A stretch of 10,803 nt of DNA from an uncultured Odoribacter sp. (GTDB lineage Bacteria > Bacteroidota > Bacteroidia > Bacteroidales > Marinifilaceae): the NCBI GenBank assembly GCA_905193145.1, contig CAJJNP010000113.1, positions 1 through 10,803 on the forward strand, given 5' to 3'. Below are positions 1 to 7,586 of this stretch, piece after piece. The first letter of the stretch is position 1, and every line of letters starts with the position of its first letter. The translations under genes were made by a program, and so were the position numbers. A model generated the notes under the pieces. It was given only the letters and a program-made list of their open reading frames with translations. It was not told the DNA's origin and did not search any database.

Positions 1-95
1 GGCCTAATGACGGTAGTCTAACAAAAGGAACTTATACGGCAGAGTTGTTCTGCGATAATGAAGTAATCGGTACTACTGAATTTACTCTACGATAA
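1..95 (+). CDS. C-terminal end of an unidentified protein (5' partial)
   Basis: Reading from base 3, an open frame of 30 codons runs to a TAA at 93-95. It ends in residues such as GTYTAELFCDNEVIG followed by TTEFTLR. The alternating hydrophobic pattern (YTAELF, then EFTLR) is that of two closing beta-strands of a beta-sandwich domain, as seen at the ends of many Bacteroidetes secreted or multidomain proteins. The rest of the gene is outside the window, so I cannot name it or give a function. It ends 31 bases before fhs on the same strand, with no terminator-like hairpin between them, so the two may be co-transcribed. Coding status is supported by the plausible composition and the clean stop, but the visible piece is short. 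Confidence 0.6.
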   Translation, partial: PNDGSLTKGTYTAELFCDNEVIGTTEFTLR

Positions 96-126
96 ATTCT
101 AAATATTCAATTTAACCAACAAAACT

Positions 127-1794
127 ATGACAGATATAGAAATAGCAAGTAATGTGACTTTAAAACCCATTACACAAATAGCAACAAAATTAGGAATTGA
201 TCCTGATGTTATTGAATTATATGGCAAGTATAAAGCCAAACTGCCGCTGAACCTTATCAATCCTGATAATATGAAAGGCAAGCACCTGATTTTGGTGTCG
301 GCAATATCTCCTACTCCCGCCGGAGAAGGTAAAACTACGGTATCTATCGGATTAACAGAAGGCTTAAACCGAATTGGTAAAAAGACAACGGTTGTACTGC
401 GCGAACCTTCATTAGGTCCTGTATTTGGTATTAAAGGAGGAGCTACCGGAGGCGGCTATTCGCAAGTATTGCCAATGGAAGATATCAATTTGCACTTTAC
501 AGGAGACTTTAATGCCATCGAAAAAGCACACAACTTATTAGCTGCCTTGATTGACAATAATGTGCAAAACAAAACAAATTCATTAGGTCTAGACCCTCGA
601 ACAGTGACCTGGAAACGAGTAATGGATATGAATGACCGCTCTCTTCGTCATATCATTGTCGGTCTGGGAGGAACTAGTTCTGGTATACCAAGAGAAACCG
701 GATTTGATATCACAGCAGCTTCAGAAATCATGGCGATACTCTGTCTAGCAGAGAATTTTACAGATTTGAAAGAACGTCTAGGCAATATCTTTATCGGATA
801 TACTTATGACAAACAACCAATTTATGCTCGCGACTTAAAAGCCAATGGTGCAATGGCTGCCTTATTAAAAGATGCCATAAAGCCCAATTTGGTACAAACC
901 ATTGAAGGGAATCCAGCTATTATCCATGGAGGTCCGTTTGCCAATATCGCACAAGGAACAAACTCTATCATTGCAACAAAGATGGGTCTGTCATTGTCCG
1001 ATTATGTAGTAACAGAGGCCGGTTTCGGTTTTGACCTGGGAGCAGAGAAGTTTTTTGACATTAAATGCGTAAAAGCAGGTTTGAATCCCAGCGCCGTTGT
1101 ATTAGTAGCAACCATTCGTGCCTTAAAATATCATGGGGGAGCAAAACTTGACAGTCTGAAAGAAGAGAATTTAGAAGCTCTACGCAAGGGTATTGAAAAC
1201 TTGGAAAAGCATGTGGAAAATATGAAGAAATTCAATATTTGTCCTATTGTTGCTCTAAATAAATTTATGACGGATACTGATGCCGAAATACAAATTATTG
1301 CAGACAAATGTGATGAATTAGGCGTGCCAATGGAGGTTGCTGACGTATGGGCAAAAGGAGGTGAAGGTGCAGAACCTTTGGCTAAATTAGTTGCAAAAGT
1401 TGCCGAACAGTGCGTATGCAAATTAAAGCCTATGTATGATTGGAGCTGGAGTGTAGAGAAAAAAATCGAAACTCTTGCCAAAGAAATTTATGGAGCTGCA
1501 GCTATTGATTATACCTCACAAGCCAAGAGTGATTTGAAAAAAATCACAGCTTTAGGGCTGGATAAATTACCGGTATGTGTTGCCAAAACACAAAAATCTC
1601 TTTCCGACAATCCAAAATTATTAGGACGTCCGAAAGATTTTGTTGTCACTGTAAGACAAATCGAAATTGCCGCAGGAGCCGGATTTGTGATTCCTATCAC
1701 TGGAGACATCATGCGTATGCCAGGATTGCCTGATAAACCGGCAGCTGAAAATATTGATATAGACGAAAACGGACATATCACCGGCTTATTCTAA
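127..1794 (+). CDS. fhs: Formate--tetrahydrofolate ligase
   Basis: A 555-residue protein, the full usual length for this family. It joins formate to tetrahydrofolate using ATP, giving 10-formyl-THF for purine synthesis and other one-carbon reactions in the cytoplasm. Visible signatures are the P-loop TPAGEGKT (residues 63-70), the first family signature GIKGGATGGGY (101-111), the second signature VATIRALKYHGG (about 328-339), and the typical C-terminus with MPGLPDKPAAENID followed by a GLF end. No key motif is missing. The ATG at 127 gives the expected N-terminal start just before the conserved KPI segment; the leader is A-rich without a Shine-Dalgarno sequence, as is usual in Bacteroidetes. 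The gene lies 31 bases after an unidentified partial gene and is closed by a strong hairpin terminator, so it ends its transcription unit. I saw no clear promoter motif in the short upstream gap, which favours read-through from upstream. Confidence 0.97.
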   Translation: MTDIEIASNVTLKPITQIATKLGIDPDVIELYGKYKAKLPLNLINPDNMKGKHLILVSAISPTPAGEGKTTVSIGLTEGLNRIGKKTTVVLREPSLGPVFGIKGGATGGGYSQVLPMEDINLHFTGDFNAIEKAHNLLAALIDNNVQNKTNSLGLDPRTVTWKRVMDMNDRSLRHIIVGLGGTSSGIPRETGFDITAASEIMAILCLAENFTDLKERLGNIFIGYTYDKQPIYARDLKANGAMAALLKDAIKPNLVQTIEGNPAIIHGGPFANIAQGTNSIIATKMGLSLSDYVVTEAGFGFDLGAEKFFDIKCVKAGLNPSAVVLVATIRALKYHGGAKLDSLKEENLEALRKGIENLEKHVENMKKFNICPIVALNKFMTDTDAEIQIIADKCDELGVPMEVADVWAKGGEGAEPLAKLVAKVAEQCVCKLKPMYDWSWSVEKKIETLAKEIYGAAAIDYTSQAKSDLKKITALGLDKLPVCVAKTQKSLSDNPKLLGRPKDFVVTVRQIEIAAGAGFVIPITGDIMRMPGLPDKPAAENIDIDENGHITGLF

Positions 1795-1810
1795 ATATCA
1801 ATTGTACAAA

Positions 1811-1854
1811 AGGTTCGCCGGATATGACTCATATATCCGGCGAATTTAATTTTT
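1811..1854 (+). terminator. Intrinsic terminator after fhs
   Basis: A perfect 12-bp inverted repeat, TTCGCCGGATAT (1814-1825) and ATATCCGGCGAA (1833-1844), encloses a 7-base loop. A run of mostly T (1845-1854, TTTAATTTTT) follows directly. The GC-rich core and the T tract on the plus strand make this a Rho-independent terminator for fhs. It starts 19 bases after the fhs stop and separates fhs from the phosphoesterase gene. Confidence 0.88.
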
Positions 1855-1888
1855 CTACTTCCAGAACTTATATTAAGATACAAACAAT

Positions 1889-3067
1889 ATGAAAAGTAGC
1901 GGCATTGCATTTATTGTCGGAATCATCTTTATTATATTAACAGATACTGCTTTTGGCTTACAAATCAGAAGATTTATCAGAAAAAAATGGCAGTTATCTC
2001 TCTATGTTTTTCAAACACTATTTTTCATTACCGCCATATTACTATTTCATTTTTCCATTTCTAAAATCAAAGGTCCTGAAAGCTATTTTTGGATAGGTAA
2101 ATTATTTGGAGTTCTCGTTCTGTTTTATATTCCCAAACTACTCTATATCATAGTGAGAGGTATCGGATTCTGTTTAAAAAAAATTGCACCTAAATTATCC
2201 AATACACTACACTTTATTGCTGGATGCCTCACCATTCTTTCATTTTGTTTTTTACTATATGGCATCACATGGGGACGATACAATTACAGAATAGACAAAG
2301 TGGAAGTTCCTATCGGTAATCTACCAAACAGTTTTAAAAATTTTACCATAGTACAGCTGTCAGATATTCATCTGGGAAGCTACGGAGAAAGTTACAAAGG
2401 GATGGAACAATTAGTCAATGAAGTCAATTCACTAAAACCTGATATCATTGTTTTCACCGGAGATATGGTAAACAATTTTGCTGATGAAATGCCCTATTGG
2501 ATTCCTACATTAAAACAATTGAAAGCTCCCTATGGTAAATATGCAGTTACTGGCAATCATGACTATGGAGACTATACACGATGGGCCAGTCAGGAAGCCA
2601 AACAAGACAATATGAAGCGCTTTTATCATAATATGCACGCAATGGGTTTTAAAATGCTAAATAATTCTCACATTCCCATTATACGTCAAGGCGATACTCT
2701 GTGGCTGGCCGGTGTCGAAAATTGGGGGAAACCGCCATTCCCTCGTTACGGAGACTTATCAAAAGCGTTAAAGAATTTGAAGGCTAACCAAAGTATCATA
2801 CTGTTATCACACGACCCATCTCACTGGAAAGCAGAGGTGCTGTCATCACCAGTTTCACTAATGCTTTCAGGGCATACGCATGCCATGCAGTCCGGCATAC
2901 GAATAGGAAATAAAGAATGGAGTCCATCCAAATATATCTATCCAGAATATGATGGCTTGTATCAAAAAGGAAATCAATACTTATATGTCAGTCGTGGTCA
3001 AGGATATATCGGCTATCCCGGACGTATTGGGCTTCGACCTGTTATAACTCTATTGACTTTAAAATGA
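1889..3067 (+). CDS. Membrane-anchored calcineurin-like metallophosphoesterase
   Basis: A 392-residue protein with an N-terminal membrane block and a C-terminal metallophosphoesterase domain of the YkuE/YaeI-like group. Four hydrophobic segments are visible, at about residues 5-23, 36-57, 68-88 and 106-126. The domain carries the full dinuclear-metal motif set: DIH (D159, H161), GD (D192), GNHD (222-225), SHD (H308) and GHTH (328-331). Positively charged loops after segments 1 and 3 suggest those loops face the cytoplasm, which would place the catalytic domain in the periplasm; this is inference. The ATG at 1889 is supported by an in-frame TAA at 1874-1876. The stop overlaps the start of the next gene (ATGA at 3064-3067), so the two are probably translated together. 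The substrate is unknown: the family includes phospholipid, nucleotide and UDP-diacylglucosamine hydrolases, and the membrane block argues against a plain LpxH. Confidence 0.92.
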   Translation: MKSSGIAFIVGIIFIILTDTAFGLQIRRFIRKKWQLSLYVFQTLFFITAILLFHFSISKIKGPESYFWIGKLFGVLVLFYIPKLLYIIVRGIGFCLKKIAPKLSNTLHFIAGCLTILSFCFLLYGITWGRYNYRIDKVEVPIGNLPNSFKNFTIVQLSDIHLGSYGESYKGMEQLVNEVNSLKPDIIVFTGDMVNNFADEMPYWIPTLKQLKAPYGKYAVTGNHDYGDYTRWASQEAKQDNMKRFYHNMHAMGFKMLNNSHIPIIRQGDTLWLAGVENWGKPPFPRYGDLSKALKNLKANQSIILLSHDPSHWKAEVLSSPVSLMLSGHTHAMQSGIRIGNKEWSPSKYIYPEYDGLYQKGNQYLYVSRGQGYIGYPGRIGLRPVITLLTLK

Positions 3068-4167
3068 AACGACTACAACACTCAGGCTTTGCGAAACAAT
3101 TGATTATATATCTTTTGACTACATTGATTATCACCTTTATAGTCATATCTTTTTTAATAATCAATTCCGTACATACAAATTGGATCATACTGCTGTTACT
3201 TAGCGGAGGTCTGATTATCATGTGTATCGGCATCATTTATATTGTCCACCATTTGTCGGCACCTTTGACACATTTAACAATAGCTATCAGACAAATGGCT
3301 GATGGTGATTTTAAAATAGTGATACCACAAAAAAAGTCAAGTGCAGAAATCAATGAACTATATGCTTCATTTATTTATATGCAACAAAAACTTATTGACT
3401 ATATTGAGAAGCTAAAACAAACAACTATTGAACAAGAACAACGGGAATCCGAAATGAACATGGCCCGCAGAATACAGCAACGCTTTTTACCACACCACAT
3501 AGAACTGCCCGATAGCATTGAACTGGCAGCAGCACTCTACCAATCCAAAGAGGTGGGTGGAGATTTATACGACTTTTTTATCACCAATAACCACCTCTAT
3601 TTCACTATCGGAGATGTTTCTGGCAAAGGGACTCCTGCTGCTTTATATATGGTATCTATCTGTAAATTATTCAGATATGCTTCGCAGACACATACATCAA
3701 CAGCCACTATCTGCAATATAATAAACAAACATATGTGTGAAGATACAGAAGATGACATGTATGCCACCATATTCATGGGAATATTAGATCTTAACACCGG
3801 CATTTTAACCTATACAAATGCCGGCCATCCCTACCCTCTCATTATACAAGCTTCTAAAAACATTGAATATATTGACAGTTATTTGGATGTTCCTGTCGGC
3901 ATCTTAGAAGACCATCAATTTGATGAATATACATACCAATTGACGCAAGATACTTCTCTCCTGTTTTATACTGACGGAATCACAGATGCAGAAAATCCTC
4001 AAGGCCAGTTTTTCGGTAAAGAAAAGCTAGTAGAAAAAGCAAAATATTGCAAATTTCATACACCACAAGAATCTGTTGAAGCGATTCTACAACAGATAAA
4101 ACAACACATTGACACACGGCATCAATCTGATGATTTAACCTTGCTATTGATAAAATACTGCGGATAA
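3064..4167 (+). CDS. HAMP-SpoIIE (RsbU-type PP2C) serine/threonine phosphatase
   Basis: A 367-residue protein predicted to dephosphorylate a Ser/Thr-phosphorylated partner, in this family often a STAS-domain anti-sigma-factor antagonist. Two membrane helices (about residues 12-34 and 39-61) are separated by only a few residues, so there is essentially no periplasmic sensor. A HAMP domain follows (about 61-114, with SAPL and MADGDF), then a helical linker with RRIQQRFLP (135-143), which typically precedes the catalytic domain. PP2C motifs are intact: GGDLYD (165-170), GDVSGKG (183-189, metal-binding D184), NAGHPYP (252-258), YTDGITDA (302-309, D304) and DDLTLLLI (356-363). The catalytic part is cytoplasmic by the positive-inside rule. 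The start overlaps the phosphoesterase stop by four bases, implying translational coupling. No anti-sigma kinase or STAS gene is present in the window, so the target is unknown. The stop is two bases from the convergent gene. Confidence 0.93.
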   Translation: MKRLQHSGFAKQLIIYLLTTLIITFIVISFLIINSVHTNWIILLLLSGGLIIMCIGIIYIVHHLSAPLTHLTIAIRQMADGDFKIVIPQKKSSAEINELYASFIYMQQKLIDYIEKLKQTTIEQEQRESEMNMARRIQQRFLPHHIELPDSIELAAALYQSKEVGGDLYDFFITNNHLYFTIGDVSGKGTPAALYMVSICKLFRYASQTHTSTATICNIINKHMCEDTEDDMYATIFMGILDLNTGILTYTNAGHPYPLIIQASKNIEYIDSYLDVPVGILEDHQFDEYTYQLTQDTSLLFYTDGITDAENPQGQFFGKEKLVEKAKYCKFHTPQESVEAILQQIKQHIDTRHQSDDLTLLLIKYCG

Positions 4168-4169
4168 GG

Positions 4170-5993
4170 TTATTTCAATACCGTCGTCACTTCTTGCAAA
4201 TATGCTTTCAGCAATTCCTTATTTCTTGAAAGCGTATCTCCAACAATAAACTGCTTGCTCTGCAAATTCCATACACTTAATCCATCATCCGAAATTACAG
4301 CTGCAGCATTGGGATAGGAATAAAATGCAAAAGGGAAAGCAAGAGTTGACAATAAATTACGACTATATCTATAACCGGAATGATCTATACCCAATTGTGC
4401 CAATACAGTGGCAATCATATCGGTTTGCGACCCAATTGTTGAAATGACAGAATCTTGCACATTTAGCGCACCACCAGTCAATAACAAGGGTATATGATAA
4501 GCTTCCGGCATATTAGGGTCTACATGTTTGATATGCCTTGTTCCATGATCTGCCATCAGAATAAAAAGAGTATTATCCCAAATTCCTGACTTTTTACATT
4601 TACTGATAAATTCTCCAATACATTTGTCGCTATAATGAATAGCATTCATAAACATATGTTCGATATCATTTCCAGGAAACTTCACTTCACCAGGAACCGT
4701 AAATGGTTCGTGGCTGCTCATATTGAATGCCATATACATAAAAGGCTGTTTCGCTTTTGATACATCCTCATACAGTCTTTCAAACATATATTCATCATGC
4801 ACTCCCCACTTAAAACGATTTTCAATTGCTTCGCCCGAAAAATCGTCTTCTGTTACCATCTCCTGAAAACTCATCGTAACATAGGAGCGGAAACTTCCAA
4901 AATTGATGTCTCCGGCATAATAATAGCGAGTTGAGTAACCTGCCTTTTCCAGATCTTTAGGAAAGCATGGATAGTTCATGATTTTATTTGGATATTTAAT
5001 TAATGCTACTGACGGATTTGAAGGAAGAGCACTTATGGCAGCTACCATGCCACGATCAGAACGCGAACCTGTAGCATAGATATTGGAAAACAATACACCT
5101 TCTTTTGTCAATGCATTCAAGTTGGGCGTAACATCCGGCAGTCCGCCTAATAGTTCAATCGCATTCGCTGTAAAACTTTCCAACAAAAGGAAAACGATAT
5201 TCGGACGTTCTGTTTTCAATAAATGCGGGAACTTTCCTTCTGTATGCTCTGCATCTGTTATAATTTGATGCGCTTCCTCTTCAGACATGAAAGAATAAGC
5301 CTTATCCAATTTCTTTTTATGCATCAATTCATAGACAAAATTCCATACTGGATTAATGGCAGCTTGATTAGCGTACATATTTGTCGCATGAAAAAATACA
5401 AAACTACTGTTTAACGGAGCAACATTTACACCTCCTCTAACAGGTAGAAGCATCAACCCTCCAATAATCAAATATACCGGAATAGTACGATAATCTTTAC
5501 TTTCGTAATGCAACGTAGGTAAAATCCACACCCGAAAAATCCTCCATGCCCCCAAAAAGAAGATAAACATAAAAACCACCAGAGATATAATCAACCAAAC
5601 AGGTGTTGATGCCATTGCTTCTTTAGGGGTTTTCAAATACATCAAAGGCGTAGTATCAATATGATACCCCCAGTTTTTAAAAAGCTCGAGATCGATAGTC
5701 ATTACAACCGTAAAGAACACTAAACAAACAATTGTCAATACGGAATAAATAAATCTTATAACTCTCTGATTTAAAAAGCAAGATATTGCCATAATAACGG
5801 ACGAAAGCATCATTATATAGCCACCTAGGGACATATCCAAAGACAAGCCTTTCCCGATAATATGCCCGATATCACCGACTGTTAATGTTGTTGAATCCTG
5901 CCATTGATACAACAAAAAAATAATCTTGGCCACTACTGATAATAAAATCCAGAACAGATAATATTTCAATAAAAACAACAATTTAGCTTTCAT
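4170..5993 (-). CDS. LTA synthase family membrane sulfatase-fold enzyme
   Basis: A 607-residue protein with about five N-terminal membrane helices (roughly residues 8-28, 54-73, 79-100, 131-149 and 171-187) and an extracytoplasmic alkaline-phosphatase/sulfatase-fold domain from about 262. Compared with LtaS, the metal and catalytic positions are E272 (in LLESF), S312 (in GSRSDRG, where LtaS has the nucleophilic Thr), H428 (in SSHEPF), D482-H483 (in ADHG) and H500. Family members transfer phosphoglycerol or phosphoethanolamine from lipids to envelope glycans. A Gram-negative host would not make lipoteichoic acid, so the acceptor here is unknown. The gene begins 38 bases after dnaB on the same strand and is likely the last gene of that unit. 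I see no good -7 element in the gap. No terminator fits in the two bases before the convergent phosphatase gene. Confidence 0.92.
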   Translation of the reverse strand: MKAKLLFLLKYYLFWILLSVVAKIIFLLYQWQDSTTLTVGDIGHIIGKGLSLDMSLGGYIMMLSSVIMAISCFLNQRVIRFIYSVLTIVCLVFFTVVMTIDLELFKNWGYHIDTTPLMYLKTPKEAMASTPVWLIISLVVFMFIFFLGAWRIFRVWILPTLHYESKDYRTIPVYLIIGGLMLLPVRGGVNVAPLNSSFVFFHATNMYANQAAINPVWNFVYELMHKKKLDKAYSFMSEEEAHQIITDAEHTEGKFPHLLKTERPNIVFLLLESFTANAIELLGGLPDVTPNLNALTKEGVLFSNIYATGSRSDRGMVAAISALPSNPSVALIKYPNKIMNYPCFPKDLEKAGYSTRYYYAGDINFGSFRSYVTMSFQEMVTEDDFSGEAIENRFKWGVHDEYMFERLYEDVSKAKQPFMYMAFNMSSHEPFTVPGEVKFPGNDIEHMFMNAIHYSDKCIGEFISKCKKSGIWDNTLFILMADHGTRHIKHVDPNMPEAYHIPLLLTGGALNVQDSVISTIGSQTDMIATVLAQLGIDHSGYRYSRNLLSTLAFPFAFYSYPNAAAVISDDGLSVWNLQSKQFIVGDTLSRNKELLKAYLQEVTTVLK

Positions 5994-6031
5994 AATCCTT
6001 ATATCATTATAATATCTTCTAATAAAACTGC

Positions 6032-7576
6032 TTAAAATGGAGCTTCTCCCATATTGTCCGCAACATCAAAACTGCCACGCAGACTATCAAGTCCTTGATT
6101 CAAAGCTGGCATTGGTTCATCATTCATTTTTGAACTGAAAGTTTGAGTGACCACCTCTTCTGTTATAGATGTTGATGCAAAAGGTGATGAATTTTCCAAA
6201 TTTTCAAAACGAGTCAATTCGGCACGGAAACGTAAATTTACTTCCCCAACAGCACCATTACGATGCTTTGCAACAATAATAGTGGCTATACCCTTCAATG
6301 AGTTACCCTCATTATCTGTTTCAATACCATATTTTTCAGGACGGTGAATAAACATTACCATATCTGCATCCTGCTCGATAGATCCTGATTCACGCAAATC
6401 GGACAGCATCGGTTTTTTATCTGGACGCGACTCTACTCCACGATTCAACTGAGACAATGCCATCACCGGGATACTTAATTCCTTGGCAATAATTTTCAAT
6501 TGCCGTGAAATCATACTCACCTCTTGCTCACGATTCCCTCGCATGTCCGCTCCAGCCGTCATCAACTGCAAATAGTCGATAATCAATACTTTTATCCCGT
6601 ATTTTTGTTTTAAACGACGGCATTTGGCCCTCAATTCAAAAATGGATAAAGCAGGTGTATCATCAACCAAGATGGGAGCTTCTACTAATGCCTTAATCCG
6701 GCTATGCAATTGCTGCCATTCAAAATCCGTCAATCGTCCGGTTTTCAATTTTTCAGAAGCTAACTCAGTTTCACTGGCTATTAAACGATTCACCAATTGA
6801 ACAGCCGACATTTCCAATGAAAAGATTGCAACACACTGTTTATGAACAACAGCCATATTCCTTGCCATTGACAAAACAAAAGCTGTTTTACCCATCGCAG
6901 GACGTGCTGCAATAATCACCAAGTCAGATGGTTGCCAGCCGGCTGTCATTTCATCCAATGCAATAAAACCGGAAGGCACTCCGTTTATTCCATCCGGCTT
7001 TGAAGCTGCCATCTGGATTCCCTTTATAGCTTCATCAATGATGGGAGCTATTTCTTCTGTATCTTTCTTGATATTTCCATCAGCAATGTCAAACATAGAC
7101 TTTTGAGCTTTGTCTATCAAATCTGACACATCCGTTGCATCATCATAAGCCAATTCCTGCAACTCTGTACAAATGCCAATCAATTTCCGCTGCAAATATT
7201 TCTGGATAATAATTCTTGCATGGAACTCAATATGTGCTGCCGAAGCCACTCGCGAAGTAAGCTGAGACAAATAATAATATCCGCCTACCATCTCCAGCTC
7301 TCCACTTTGTTTTAAAGCTTCACTGACGGTCAACAAATCTACCGGCTCGTCATTCACGCACAATTTCTGTATGGCACGGAATATCCGCTGATGTATATCT
7401 TTATAAAATACTTCAACTTTCAACATCTCCCCTACCATTGCATACGCATCCCTTTCCAGCATCAAAGCCCCTAACACCGCTTCTTCCAAATCAATTGCCT
7501 GGGGCGGCATTTTACCATATTCTGCCTGTAAATTGCTTACAGTTTTCTTCTCATTAAAATTTGGATTCTTAGCCAT
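6032..7576 (-). CDS. dnaB: Replicative DNA helicase DnaB
   Basis: A 514-residue hexameric helicase that unwinds DNA at the replication fork. The N-terminal DnaB domain (about residues 24-125, starting at PPQAIDLEEAVLGALML) precedes a RecA-like ATPase domain (about 195-460). Visible motifs are Walker A ARPAMGKTA (224-232, K230/T231), the catalytic Glu in SLEM (E256), Walker B LIIDYLQLM (331-339, D334), LSQLNRG (374-380, Q376) and KHRNG (437-441). Length and motif spacing are normal, so no intein is present. The final 54 residues are a flexible, Ser- and acid-rich tail ending GEAPF, which recalls the tip of SSB. The gene begins 10 bases after the exonuclease stop, so the two share a transcript. 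A weak hairpin overlaps its stop codon but is not a convincing terminator. Confidence 0.97.
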   Translation of the reverse strand: MAKNPNFNEKKTVSNLQAEYGKMPPQAIDLEEAVLGALMLERDAYAMVGEMLKVEVFYKDIHQRIFRAIQKLCVNDEPVDLLTVSEALKQSGELEMVGGYYYLSQLTSRVASAAHIEFHARIIIQKYLQRKLIGICTELQELAYDDATDVSDLIDKAQKSMFDIADGNIKKDTEEIAPIIDEAIKGIQMAASKPDGINGVPSGFIALDEMTAGWQPSDLVIIAARPAMGKTAFVLSMARNMAVVHKQCVAIFSLEMSAVQLVNRLIASETELASEKLKTGRLTDFEWQQLHSRIKALVEAPILVDDTPALSIFELRAKCRRLKQKYGIKVLIIDYLQLMTAGADMRGNREQEVSMISRQLKIIAKELSIPVMALSQLNRGVESRPDKKPMLSDLRESGSIEQDADMVMFIHRPEKYGIETDNEGNSLKGIATIIVAKHRNGAVGEVNLRFRAELTRFENLENSSPFASTSITEEVVTQTFSSKMNDEPMPALNQGLDSLRGSFDVADNMGEAPF

Positions 7577-7586
7577 ACAAAAACAT

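Noticed and set aside
1131..1481. Minus-strand open frame of 116 codons inside fhs
   Set aside because: It lies wholly within a clearly coding gene, has Ser- and Phe-rich composition typical of an antisense shadow, and shows no recognisable motif.
1889..3067. Assignment of the phosphoesterase as LpxH/LpxI-type UDP-diacylglucosamine hydrolase
   Set aside because: The metal motifs fit the broad superfamily, but the four N-terminal membrane segments and probable periplasmic catalytic domain do not fit cytoplasmic LpxH.
6034..6052. Small hairpin at the dnaB stop codon followed by TTTT on the minus strand
   Set aside because: The stem is only about six pairs with a bulge and a three-base loop, and it lies in coding sequence for the DnaB tail. 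It is too weak to call a terminator.
6032..7576. Intein or insertion in DnaB
   Set aside because: DnaB is a common intein host, but the length and Walker A to Walker B spacing here are normal.
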